Assembly: GCF_008253865.1 (NCBI RefSeq)
Contig: NZ_CP042331.1
Span: 496,001-560,000, forward strand
Length of the DNA: 64,000 nt
Direction of reading: 5' to 3'
DNA from: Bosea sp. F3-2
GTDB taxonomy: Bacteria > Pseudomonadota > Alphaproteobacteria > Rhizobiales > Beijerinckiaceae
Below are positions 53,492 to 61,106 of the stretch, one piece after another (position 1 is the first letter of the stretch; every line of letters begins with the position of its first letter). Below the pieces are notes generated by a model. It saw nothing but the letters and a program-made list of their open reading frames with translations, was not told where the DNA came from and did not search any database. The position numbers were made by a program, and so were the translations under genes.

Positions 53492-54658
53492 TCACGCAGC
53501 CAGGGCTTCGGTCGCCGCCGTCACCTGCCAGCCCTGCAATTCGCGCCAGTTGGGCTCCAGCTCGGCAAAGCGCGACAGCTTGAAGCTGGAGATGTCGGCG
53601 AAGCTGCATTCGCCGTCGATGACGAGATCGCGGATTGCGTGGCCGCTTGCGGGCGAGAGGCCGAAACCGACGCTCGACAGGGTCGCGACCACGACATTGG
53701 CCTGCGAAGCCAACCGGTCGATCACGGGCCGGCCGTCCGGCGTATTCTCGATCACGCCGGCCCAGGAGCGGATGATGCGGGCATGGGCGGCCTTGGGCAG
53801 AAGCTCGGCCAGGCGCTTGCCCATATGCAGCATCAGTGGCGAGGTCGGCTTGGCGGGCGTGCCTTCCTCGGCCATGGCCAGCCATTCATGCGGCCCACCG
53901 CCATAGGCGAGGTTGCCGCGTAGCGTCTGGCGCCCGTAAAGCCCGCAGCCATCGACGCCGCCGAGCGGCATCAGGGGCAGGGGCTCCGTCACGATCATTT
54001 CGCAGCGCGCCGATTGCACGGGAATCTCCTGACCGAGCATCGCCGAGAGGCGCCCGCTCTGCGGGCCGGCGGCGAGCACCAGGCTGTCGCAGCCGATGAC
54101 GCCACGGTCGGTCTCGACAGCCGTCACGCGCCCGCCCTCGCTGCGGAAGCCGGTGACGGTCGTGTGCTGCAGGATGCGCCCGCCATGGTCCTGCATCGCC
54201 CAGGCATAGCCCTGCAGCGTGCGGTGCGGATTGGCGTGGCCGCCGAACTTGTAGTGATAGCCGCCGACGATGGTGTCGCCTGCCAGCGGCACCATCTCCT
54301 TGGCCTGCTTGACGTCGAGCACCGCGGACTGGAAGCCCTGCCGCTCGGCGTTGCGCAGGGCGCGGCCATAGAGCGCCATCTGGTGCTCGCTGGAGGCAAG
54401 GCGGATGCGCTCGCCCCTGAATTCGGTCGGATAGCCGAGCAACTCGTCCATGATCGGCCAGAGCCGCTGCTCCTCGGCGAAGAGGGGAGAGTGGTGATGC
54501 GAGCAGCCGCCGCCGTTGCGGCCGGAGGCTTCCCAGCCGATCAGGCCCTTTTCCAGCACCAGCACGTCGACGCCGTCGCGCGCCAGCCACCAGCCCGCGG
54601 AAAGGCCCGTGACGCCGCCGCCGACGATGACCACGGAAGCTCCCTTGATCTCGCTCAT
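53492..54658 (-). CDS. FAD-dependent amine/opine oxidase beta subunit (DAO family, HcnC/OoxB-like)
   Basis: The 388-residue flavoprotein has ASVVIVGGGVTGLSAGWWLA (FAD fold), an EASGRNGGGCSHHHSP motif typical of DAO-type amine dehydrogenases, and a C-terminal RSWAGVIENTPDGRPVID. It resembles the smaller subunit of opine oxidases, hydroxyproline dehydrogenases and HCN synthase. With the alpha subunit upstream, it would oxidise the C-N bond of an imported N-substituted amino acid. Its ribosome-binding site (TAGGAG, nine bases before the ATG) lies in the terminal repeat of the element at 54664-54928. Confidence 0.85.
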   Translation of the reverse strand: MSEIKGASVVIVGGGVTGLSAGWWLARDGVDVLVLEKGLIGWEASGRNGGGCSHHHSPLFAEEQRLWPIMDELLGYPTEFRGERIRLASSEHQMALYGRALRNAERQGFQSAVLDVKQAKEMVPLAGDTIVGGYHYKFGGHANPHRTLQGYAWAMQDHGGRILQHTTVTGFRSEGGRVTAVETDRGVIGCDSLVLAAGPQSGRLSAMLGQEIPVQSARCEMIVTEPLPLMPLGGVDGCGLYGRQTLRGNLAYGGGPHEWLAMAEEGTPAKPTSPLMLHMGKRLAELLPKAAHARIIRSWAGVIENTPDGRPVIDRLASQANVVVATLSSVGFGLSPASGHAIRDLVIDGECSFADISSFKLSRFAELEPNWRELQGWQVTAATEALAA

Positions 54659-54663
54659 GACTG

Positions 54664-54928
54664 AGAGCTCCTAACAGAACCTGGAGGGGTCTCGACGCCG
54701 GCAATTCGCTCGATCCGCCAGGAGCGGGGTGAAGCCGATACCATCGGTATCGGCAAGCGCCGCGACGCCGCGGGCGGGCGAATTCCCGGCGCCGAAGGTG
54801 AGCCTTGGAGGGCCACCTGCGGCGTCGGATCGACTTGCCGATATCGAAGGATATCGGCTGCGCGCTCCTCCTGGCATCTGGCTCCTCCAAGGCTCATCGA
54901 GACCCCTCCAGGTTCTGTTAGGAGCTCT
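54664..54928. mobile_element. fold-back MITE-like element with 32-bp perfect ends
   Basis: The left end (54664-54695) begins AGAGCTCCTAACAGAACCTG and the right end (54897-54928) is its perfect 32-bp inverse. Inside, further arms pair (GCCGATACC..., CCGATATCG..., CCAGGAG), making the whole 265 bp a long imperfect palindrome. No transposase. It fills the gap between the two oxidase genes; its left end supplies the ribosome-binding site of the downstream gene. Confidence 0.75.
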
Positions 54929-54932
54929 TATC

Positions 54933-56543
54933 TCACTCGCTCGCGACGGGGCCGGTCGCGTCGTTGGTCCCGACGGTGTAGCGCTCCGGCACCTCCCAAA
55001 ACGGCACCCATTGCGCGTGCATGCCGAACCAGGTGTCCCAATGCTCGGCCTGCTCCGGCGCTTCCGGCACATGCGCGGTCATCGACAACGGCATCGGCCG
55101 CGTCGGGGCGCGGTAGCCGGCGAGGGGAATGGCCGAGAGCGGCTGCGCGGCGGCGAGCGCCAGCAGTGCCGCGACCTGTTCGCGGCAGCGGCGGCCCTGG
55201 CACGGGCCCATGCCGGCGCGGGTTAGGCGCTTGACCTGATCCGGGTTGGGCGGGCCTTCGCCGAGCAGTGCCGTGAGCGAACGGTCGTTGCGGCGCTCGT
55301 TCTGCCAGTCGAGATAGCGCGGCGGACGGACTTCGAGGATTTCCCGCGCCGTCACTTCCTCGCATTGGCAGACATGGAATTCCGCACGCGCCTCGACGAC
55401 GCTCGCCCGCACCCAGGCCAGGCGGTAGTCGGAGATGTCGTGTTCCGGCGCCGGCAGGCTCGCGGCGCTGCCCGTCATTGCAGCCGTGCCGAGCGCGGCG
55501 ACGGCGCGTGCGGCTTCCGCCTCGGCGATTGCGCGGTCACGGGTCTTTGCAGCCCAGATGCCGGCGCAGTCGCCAACAGCGTAGACGTTAGCGATGCTGG
55601 TGCGCTGGTCCGCATCGAGCACCGGTGCATAGCCGCCACGCTCGGCCTGGAACGCCACCTTGCAGCCGGCGGCATCGATCAGGTCGATGACCGGCGTAGT
55701 GCCGACCGCCAGCACGATGCCGTCGCAGGCGATGGCGCGCTCATTGCCCGCCGGATGGCCCTTTTCGTCGAGCTTCGCAACCGTGGCCGCCTCGACGCAA
55801 TCGCGACCGGTCGCTTCGCGCACGACGTGGCGTGTCAGGATTTCCGTGCCGCCCTCGCGCAGGCTCGCCAGCAACGCCGCGTCGCCGACGGCTTCGGGGG
55901 CCTGCTCCACGATTGCCACGATCTCGGTGCCTGCCTCGCGCAGCGCCAGCGCTGTGGTCAGCGCCTCCGTGCCGGAGCCGAGGATGACGATCCGGCGCGG
56001 GCCGAGCGCGCCGTAGCGCGTTGCGAGATTGAGCGCGGCCGTTGCGCCCATTACCCCCGGCTTCTCCCAGCCCGGGAAGCCGAGACCCATGTCGCGCCGG
56101 CCGCAGGCGAGGATGACGTGCTGCGCCTGGACTAGAAAACAGCGCTCCTCGTCAGCGAGACCTGCGACGAGGCCGGGCATCCAACCGAGCGCCGGTCCGT
56201 TCGCATAGAGACCCCAGCAGGCGGTGCCGAGGCGGACGTCGACGCCGGCCTCAAAAGCCTCCTCGATCCGCGGCTCGGAGGCGATGAAGGCCTCCATCAT
56301 GGCATTGCGGTTGCGCGCGTTGGCCGCCATGCCCTGCCCGAAATGCAAGGGCACGTCGTCGCCCATCGTCTTGAACGGCACCGGGTTCTCATCGACCAGC
56401 AGGACGCCGAACCCGCGGGTCGCCGCGCCGATCGCAGCCTCGAGCCCGGCGGCACCACCGCCGATGACGAGGACATCCACTTTCTCGTCGATGGCCAGCG
56501 GCTTGCCGGTGACGGATTTGGGATCTGAGGCCGGGGTGTTCAT
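54933..56543 (-). CDS. FAD/NAD(P)-binding amine/opine oxidase alpha subunit with BFD-type [2Fe-2S] region (HcnB/OoxA-like)
   Basis: The 536-residue flavoprotein carries an N-terminal FAD fold (VLVIGGGAAGLEAA), a second dinucleotide fold (IVILGSGTEALTTALAL) and a C-terminal [2Fe-2S]-type Cys set (CQCEEVT and GPCQGRRC, about 390-460) as in opine oxidase and HcnB alpha subunits. It feeds electrons from amine oxidation to the respiratory chain. The two-subunit pair normally needs a small SoxA-N-like partner; I saw none, so electron transfer may depend on this BFD region. Confidence 0.85.
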   Translation of the reverse strand: MNTPASDPKSVTGKPLAIDEKVDVLVIGGGAAGLEAAIGAATRGFGVLLVDENPVPFKTMGDDVPLHFGQGMAANARNRNAMMEAFIASEPRIEEAFEAGVDVRLGTACWGLYANGPALGWMPGLVAGLADEERCFLVQAQHVILACGRRDMGLGFPGWEKPGVMGATAALNLATRYGALGPRRIVILGSGTEALTTALALREAGTEIVAIVEQAPEAVGDAALLASLREGGTEILTRHVVREATGRDCVEAATVAKLDEKGHPAGNERAIACDGIVLAVGTTPVIDLIDAAGCKVAFQAERGGYAPVLDADQRTSIANVYAVGDCAGIWAAKTRDRAIAEAEAARAVAALGTAAMTGSAASLPAPEHDISDYRLAWVRASVVEARAEFHVCQCEEVTAREILEVRPPRYLDWQNERRNDRSLTALLGEGPPNPDQVKRLTRAGMGPCQGRRCREQVAALLALAAAQPLSAIPLAGYRAPTRPMPLSMTAHVPEAPEQAEHWDTWFGMHAQWVPFWEVPERYTVGTNDATGPVASE

Positions 56544-56625
56544 GGAGCACGCTCTCGAATGACGGCGTTCATTCTTGGACGGGTGGTTCGCGGTGGCCGG
56601 TCGGTTTGCGACATCGAACGGCCCG

Positions 56626-56643
56626 GACGCGACATGTCGCGTC
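56626..56643. promoter_or_regulatory. perfect 18-bp palindrome GACGCGACATGTCGCGTC
   Basis: A perfect palindrome touching the stop codon of the ATPase gene, 83 bp before the oxidase alpha gene start. GACGCGAC(A/G)T also occurs at 60029 upstream of the operon's first gene, and CATGTCGCG at 61048. Candidate binding site of an operon regulator, or a compact stem. Confidence 0.5.
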
Positions 56644-57394
56644 AGAGCACCTGGTCGAGGAAGGCGCGGGTGCGTGCCTCGCGCGGCGCGCCGAAGAACG
56701 CGGCCGGCGGCGCGTGCTCGACGATGACGCCGCCATCGGTGAAATAGACATGGTCGGCAACTTCGCGGGCGAAGCCCATCTCGTGGGTGACGAGGATGCA
56801 GGTCATGCCCTCGGCGGCGAGGTCGCGGATGGTGACGAGCACCTCCTTCTTGGTCTCCGGGTCGAGCGCGGCGGTGACCTCGTCGAACAGCATCACCTTC
56901 GGGTTCATCGCCAGCGAGCGGGCGATCGCGACGCGCTGCTGCTGCCCGCCCGAAAGCTCGCCCGGATAGGCCTGGTGCTTGTGCGAGAGCCCGACCTTGG
57001 CGAGCAGGCGCTTGGCCCGCTCCTCGACCTCGGCGCGGTCCTGCTTCAGCACATGGATCGGCGCCATCATCACGTTCTGCAGCGCCGTCTTGTGCGGGAA
57101 GAGATTGTATTGCTGGAAGACGATGCCGACGTCGCGGCGTAGCGCCAGCTTGTCGAGCGCGGGGTCGTTGACCTGGCGGCCAGCGACCGTGATCGAGCCC
57201 CTGCTGATCGGCACCAGCGCGTTGATGCAGCGCAACAGCGTCGACTTGCCCGAGCCTGACGGGCCGATGATGCAGACGGTCTCGCCGCGGCGGATGGTGA
57301 GGCTCACATCCTTCAGTACCGCGAAGGCGCCGAAGGCCTTTTCGACGCCCTCGACGACGACGACGGGCTCGCCGAGTTGATGCTTGGCGACCAT
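56642..57394 (-). CDS. polar amino acid ABC transporter ATP-binding protein
   Basis: The 250-residue GlnQ-like ATPase has Walker A GPSGSGKST, signature LSGGQQQRVAIARSLAM and Walker B VMLFDEVTAALD. The start at 57394 has AGGG six bases upstream; an ATG six bases earlier is an alternative. It is two bases downstream of the permease stop, so coupled. It drives uptake of the amine substrate oxidised by the next two genes. Confidence 0.94.
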   Translation of the reverse strand: MVAKHQLGEPVVVVEGVEKAFGAFAVLKDVSLTIRRGETVCIIGPSGSGKSTLLRCINALVPISRGSITVAGRQVNDPALDKLALRRDVGIVFQQYNLFPHKTALQNVMMAPIHVLKQDRAEVEERAKRLLAKVGLSHKHQAYPGELSGGQQQRVAIARSLAMNPKVMLFDEVTAALDPETKKEVLVTIRDLAAEGMTCILVTHEMGFAREVADHVYFTDGGVIVEHAPPAAFFGAPREARTRAFLDQVL

Positions 57395-57396
57395 GG

Positions 57397-58248
57397 TCAT
57401 CCCTTCACGTTGAAGCGGCGTTCGAGCGCCATGGTGAGGCGCGCGATCGGGTAGCAATAGGCGAAGAACATCAGCAGGAGCAGCAGGTACATCGGCAGCA
57501 TCAGCTCCGGCCGGCTCTCGGCGACGAGGGCGGCGCGCGTCACCGTCAGCCCGTCCTGGATGCCGACGACCGAGATCAGCGTCGTTGCCATCGTCAGGAT
57601 GGCGTAGAGGTTCATCCAGGGCGGGATCATCCGCTTGAAAGCCTGCGGCAGGATGATCATCCACATCGTCTGGCGGCGGGTGAAGGCGAGCGCCTCGGCC
57701 GATTCCCACTGGCCCGAGGGAATCGAGCGGATGCCGCCGCGCACGATCTCGGAGACATTGGCCGCAACCGGAAGCGCCAGCCCGATGATCGCCTTGATCC
57801 AGGCCGGGAAGGCGATGGTGACCGGGCCGAGCCTGAGCTCGAAGGGCAGCAGGAACATCGCGTAGAACAGCAGGACGAGCCAGGGCGCGTTGCGGAAGAA
57901 CTGCGTCGCGACCCAGGCAGGCTTGCGCAGCGCCGCGGATGGCGAGACCTGGCCGACGCCGAACAGCACGCCGACCGCCGTGCCGAGCGCCATGGAGAGG
58001 AAGCTGATCAGCAGGTTGAACAGGAAGCCCTGGAAGATCAGCGGCGCCCAGCGCAGCAGGATGGTGACGGCGCCATCGCGTGCGGTCGAACCGGTCGCCT
58101 GCGCCACGGCCAATGAGGCGGCGAAGATGACGGCGGCACTCGCGACGAGGCCCGCGCTCAGGAGAGTGGGCGCGGCGAGGCCGCTCGGCGCGATCGGCTC
58201 AGCGCGGAACGGCTTCAGGACCGGGAGATCGGTGGCACCGGTCTTCAT
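57397..58248 (-). CDS. polar amino acid ABC transporter permease (long N-terminus)
   Basis: The 283-residue permease has an N-terminal extra region (KPFRAEPIAPSG and one extra helix), then FFRNAPWLVLLFYAMFLLPF and the EAA loop ESAEALAFTRRQTMWMIILP. It overlaps the upstream permease gene by ATGA. Together they form the inner-membrane channel for the binding protein encoded at 59143. Confidence 0.93.
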   Translation of the reverse strand: MKTGATDLPVLKPFRAEPIAPSGLAAPTLLSAGLVASAAVIFAASLAVAQATGSTARDGAVTILLRWAPLIFQGFLFNLLISFLSMALGTAVGVLFGVGQVSPSAALRKPAWVATQFFRNAPWLVLLFYAMFLLPFELRLGPVTIAFPAWIKAIIGLALPVAANVSEIVRGGIRSIPSGQWESAEALAFTRRQTMWMIILPQAFKRMIPPWMNLYAILTMATTLISVVGIQDGLTVTRAALVAESRPELMLPMYLLLLLMFFAYCYPIARLTMALERRFNVKG

Positions 58249-58985
58249 GGCATGTAGCCCGGAATGCGCATGGCCTTCTCCCAGCGATGCATCACCCAGA
58301 CCAGCACTGCGACGAGCAGGACATAGGTCACCAGCAGCACGTTCATCATCTCGCGGACGTTGAACATCTCCGACCAGATCTGCGAGGCGGCATAGAGCAG
58401 TTCGGGCACGCCGATCGCGTAGGCGAGGGTGGTGGTCTTCACGAGATTGACGAGGTTGTTGTTGAGTGCCGGCAGGCAGATGCGGAAGGCGAGGGGCAGC
58501 ACGATCTGGCGCCAGAGCTGGAAGCGCGTGTAGCCGAGCGATTCCGCCGCCTCGACCATCGTCTCGGGCACGGCCTCGATCCCGGCGCGGAAGATCTCGA
58601 CGTTGAAAGCCCCGGCGAAGAGCGAGAAGGCGATGATCGCCCAGCCGGTGCCGCTGACGAGTGGCGATTGCCCGCCGAAACCATCCGAGACCGTCGGCAG
58701 CAGGCCTCCCACGGCAAAATAGAAGAAGGAGAGCTGGACCAGTGGCGGCGTGTTGCGGAAGAACTGGACGTATATCCGCACCACGAGCCGGCCGAACCGC
58801 GAGTTGCTGCCCGCGATCCAGACACCGAGCAGGCCGATCGCGAGCGACGCCAGGATCGAGACGACGCAGATATAGGTCGTGGTCCACAGCCCGGTGAGGA
58901 AGCGGGAACGATCGAAAGCGTCGTAGAAGATCGAGAAGTTGAGGCCATGAACGTCGTTCAGGCGCTCGAAGAAGGCTGCGATCAT
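58245..58985 (-). CDS. polar amino acid ABC transporter permease
   Basis: The 246-residue permease has YVQFFRNTPPLVQLSFFYFAV and the EAA loop VEAAESLGYTRFQLWRQIVLP. The start follows REP-like copy 7, which separates it from the binding-protein gene. It is the first permease of the operon and is coupled to the second through ATGA. Confidence 0.93.
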   Translation of the reverse strand: MIAAFFERLNDVHGLNFSIFYDAFDRSRFLTGLWTTTYICVVSILASLAIGLLGVWIAGSNSRFGRLVVRIYVQFFRNTPPLVQLSFFYFAVGGLLPTVSDGFGGQSPLVSGTGWAIIAFSLFAGAFNVEIFRAGIEAVPETMVEAAESLGYTRFQLWRQIVLPLAFRICLPALNNNLVNLVKTTTLAYAIGVPELLYAASQIWSEMFNVREMMNVLLVTYVLLVAVLVWVMHRWEKAMRIPGYMP

Positions 58986-59017
58986 GGGAGATGGCTCACC
59001 GGAATGTGCTCCGCATC

Positions 59018-59105
59018 GTCATCCCGGACGCAGCGAAGCGGAGATCCGGGATCCATCGTAGCGCGCAGCGCTCGATGATGGATCCCGGGCCGGGCCCGGG
59101 ATGAC
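59018..59105. repeat. REP-like palindromic repeat, copy 7
   Basis: GTCATCCCGG...GATCCGGGATCCATC pairs with GATGGATCCCGGGCC...CCCGGGATGAC. It lies inside the amine-uptake operon between the binding-protein gene and the first permease; such stems often stabilise the upstream mRNA so the binding protein is made in excess. Confidence 0.85.
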
Positions 59106-59142
59106 GTGGTGGGTGAGGCGCCTGCGGCGCCCTTTCCGGCGC

Positions 59143-59964
59143 TTACGAACCGCCCTTCAGCTTCTTGTTGGTCTCGATCAGGTAGGGGCTCTGCTTGATG
59201 CCCCATTTGCTCTCGAGCGCGAGCAGCTTGCCGCTCTTGTGCCACTCGACCGACATGTCCTTGAGCAGCTTGCCGAAGGCGCCGTCGAGATCGTCAAGGC
59301 GCACGCCGACCGCCCAGAGCTGCGGATCCTCGGAGGTCAGCGGCATCTCGTAATTCGCCCATTTCGGATCGCCGCCCGCCAGCGTCGAGACGATCAGCGT
59401 GTCGTCGAAGAGGAAGGCGACGCAGTTGTTGCCCTGCAGCGCGTTCAGCCCGTCCGGCACCGAGGGGAACACCACGAGTTCGGGCGAATAGATCTGCGAG
59501 ACGCGGCGGTTGTAGTAGGCGCCCTGCACGGCGCAGACCTTGCGGCCCTTGAGGTCTTCCCACTTCTTGAGGCCGGCGCTCTTCGGCGCGAGCACATTGG
59601 TGGCGCCGGCATAGTAATTCGGCTCGATCATGCCGATCTGCTTGCGCCGGTCTGCGGTGTCGCCCAGCGTCGCCAGGATCAGGTCGATCCGGCCCTGACG
59701 CAGGAACTCGATGCGGTTGGCGGCGATGACGGGGATCATCTCGAGCTTGACGCCGAGCTTGTCCGCAACCTCCTGCGCGAGATCGATCTCGAGGCCGACG
59801 ATCTTGCCTGACGGATCGAGGAAGCCCCAGGGCTTGTAGTCGTTCTTCACGCCGACGGTGAGGACGCCCTTCTCCTTGATCTTCGCGAGCGTATCCTGCG
59901 CGAGCACCGGCACGGCGGCGAGCGTGGCGGCAAGTGCGAGCGCCAGAGCGGTCAGTCGTTTCAT
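59143..59964 (-). CDS. periplasmic substrate-binding protein (SBP_bac_3 family)
   Basis: The 273-residue binding protein has a signal peptide ending PVLAQDT, then GVLTVGVKNDYKPWGFLDP and GLEIDLAQEVADKLGVKLEM, and the later NRIEFLRQGRIDLILATLGD. It is the first gene of the amine-uptake operon. Its ligand is unknown; the neighbouring opine-type oxidase suggests an opine or hydroxyproline-like amino acid. AGGGGA lies about ten bases upstream of the ATG. Confidence 0.92.
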   Translation of the reverse strand: MKRLTALALALAATLAAVPVLAQDTLAKIKEKGVLTVGVKNDYKPWGFLDPSGKIVGLEIDLAQEVADKLGVKLEMIPVIAANRIEFLRQGRIDLILATLGDTADRRKQIGMIEPNYYAGATNVLAPKSAGLKKWEDLKGRKVCAVQGAYYNRRVSQIYSPELVVFPSVPDGLNALQGNNCVAFLFDDTLIVSTLAGGDPKWANYEMPLTSEDPQLWAVGVRLDDLDGAFGKLLKDMSVEWHKSGKLLALESKWGIKQSPYLIETNKKLKGGS

Positions 59965-60049
59965 CGGTCGCGATCCCCTTTTTTCTGAAGCCTTAGACTT
60001 CAGGCGGATCGGGCCACTGATTTGATCAGACGCGACGTATTCTTGCTGG

Positions 60050-61051
60050 CTAGCGCCAATCCGGGGATGTGGCGCGCAGGCGTTCCGCCCGCGGCGGATG
60101 GCCGAAGCGATCGCGATAGCTGCGGGAGAAATGGCTGGCGCTGGCGAAACCGCAGGCGAGGGCGGTTTCGAGGATCGAGAGGCTGGTCTGCCGCAACAGA
60201 TCGCGCGCGCGATCGAGGCGCAGGGCCAGGTAGTGCTCACCCAGCGAGCGGCCGAGATGCTGACGGAAGAGGCGCTCGAGCTGGCGCAGCGAGACATTGG
60301 CAAGGCGGGCGAGATCCTCGCGCGGTTCGGGATGCTCGATGGTCTGCTCCATGCGCCCGATGACGCGCAGCAGCGGCGCATGCGCGATGCCCAGCCGCTC
60401 GCGCAGCGGCATGCGCTGCGGGCCGGCGCCTTCCCGGACATGCGTCTGCAGGAACCACTCGCTCACAGCCAGCGCCAGCTCGGTGCCATGCTCGCGTGCG
60501 ATCACGGCATGCATCATGTCGAGCGGCGCCATGCCGCCGCTACAGGTCAGCCGGTCGCGGTCGATCTCGTACAGAGAGCGGCGCAGGTCGAGGTCGGGAT
60601 ATTCCTCCAGGAAGGCGGGCGCATGCTCCCAATGGATCGTGAAGCGGTAGCCGGTCAGCACATTGGCGCGCGCCAGCAGATACGGCCCGCCCGAGATGCC
60701 GCCGATCCGGACGCCGCGCCGCGCGAGCTGGCGCAGCCAGGCAAAGGTCGGCTGATGGTGGAAGAGAGCCGGGTTGCCCCCTGCGCAGACGAACAGATAG
60801 TCGAGCCGCAAATCAGCGCCGACGCTCGCATCCGCCGCGATGGCGACGCCGTTCGAGGCCGAGGCGGGCGCGCCGTCGATCGAGACATGGCTCCAGCGAT
60901 AGAGCGGCTGGCCGGAAAGCCGGTTGGCGGCGCGCAACGGCTCGATCGCCGAGGCATAGGGCAGCAGCGCAAAATCGGGGATCAGCAGAAAGCCGACATG
61001 AGTCGGTGCGCTGTCGTCGCTATTGGACAATCGCGTGTCGCTATCGAGCAT
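60050..61051 (-). CDS. GlxA/GbdR-like AraC family transcriptional regulator
   Basis: The 333-residue regulator joins an N-terminal DJ-1/PfpI-like amidase-fold sensor domain (HVGFLLIPDFALLPYASAIEP, ISGGPYLLARANVL) to a C-terminal AraC DNA-binding domain (LARLANVSLRQLERLFRQHL, ALACGFASASHFSRSYRDRF GHPP). This architecture is that of GbdR, CdhR and GlxA; GbdR activates glycine betaine and sarcosine catabolism in pseudomonads. Its divergence from soxBDA supports a GbdR-like role here. TGTCG repeats overlap the start region. Confidence 0.9.
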   Translation of the reverse strand: MLDSDTRLSNSDDSAPTHVGFLLIPDFALLPYASAIEPLRAANRLSGQPLYRWSHVSIDGAPASASNGVAIAADASVGADLRLDYLFVCAGGNPALFHHQPTFAWLRQLARRGVRIGGISGGPYLLARANVLTGYRFTIHWEHAPAFLEEYPDLDLRRSLYEIDRDRLTCSGGMAPLDMMHAVIAREHGTELALAVSEWFLQTHVREGAGPQRMPLRERLGIAHAPLLRVIGRMEQTIEHPEPREDLARLANVSLRQLERLFRQHLGRSLGEHYLALRLDRARDLLRQTSLSILETALACGFASASHFSRSYRDRFGHPPRAERLRATSPDWR

Positions 61052-61068
61052 GTCGCGAAGCCTATGTC
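61035..61068. promoter_or_regulatory. TGTCG direct repeats at the gbdR-like/soxB divergent start
   Basis: TGTCG occurs at 61035, 61050 and 61064, spaced 15 and 14 bp (about 1.5 turns), partly over the regulator's own start. AraC-type activators bind direct repeats. A TGTCGC-containing palindrome also lies at 56626. Confidence 0.4.
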
Positions 61069-61106
61069 GGTCAATCTCCTGATGACAAGCCCGCCCGGAT
61101 CCTTCG

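Noticed and set aside
59975..60005. CTGAAG-N7-CTTCAG hairpin next to a T-run upstream of the amine-binding protein gene
   Set aside because: The T-run precedes the stem on the plus strand and is an A-run after it on the minus strand, so it does not fit a terminator for the regulator gene upstream.
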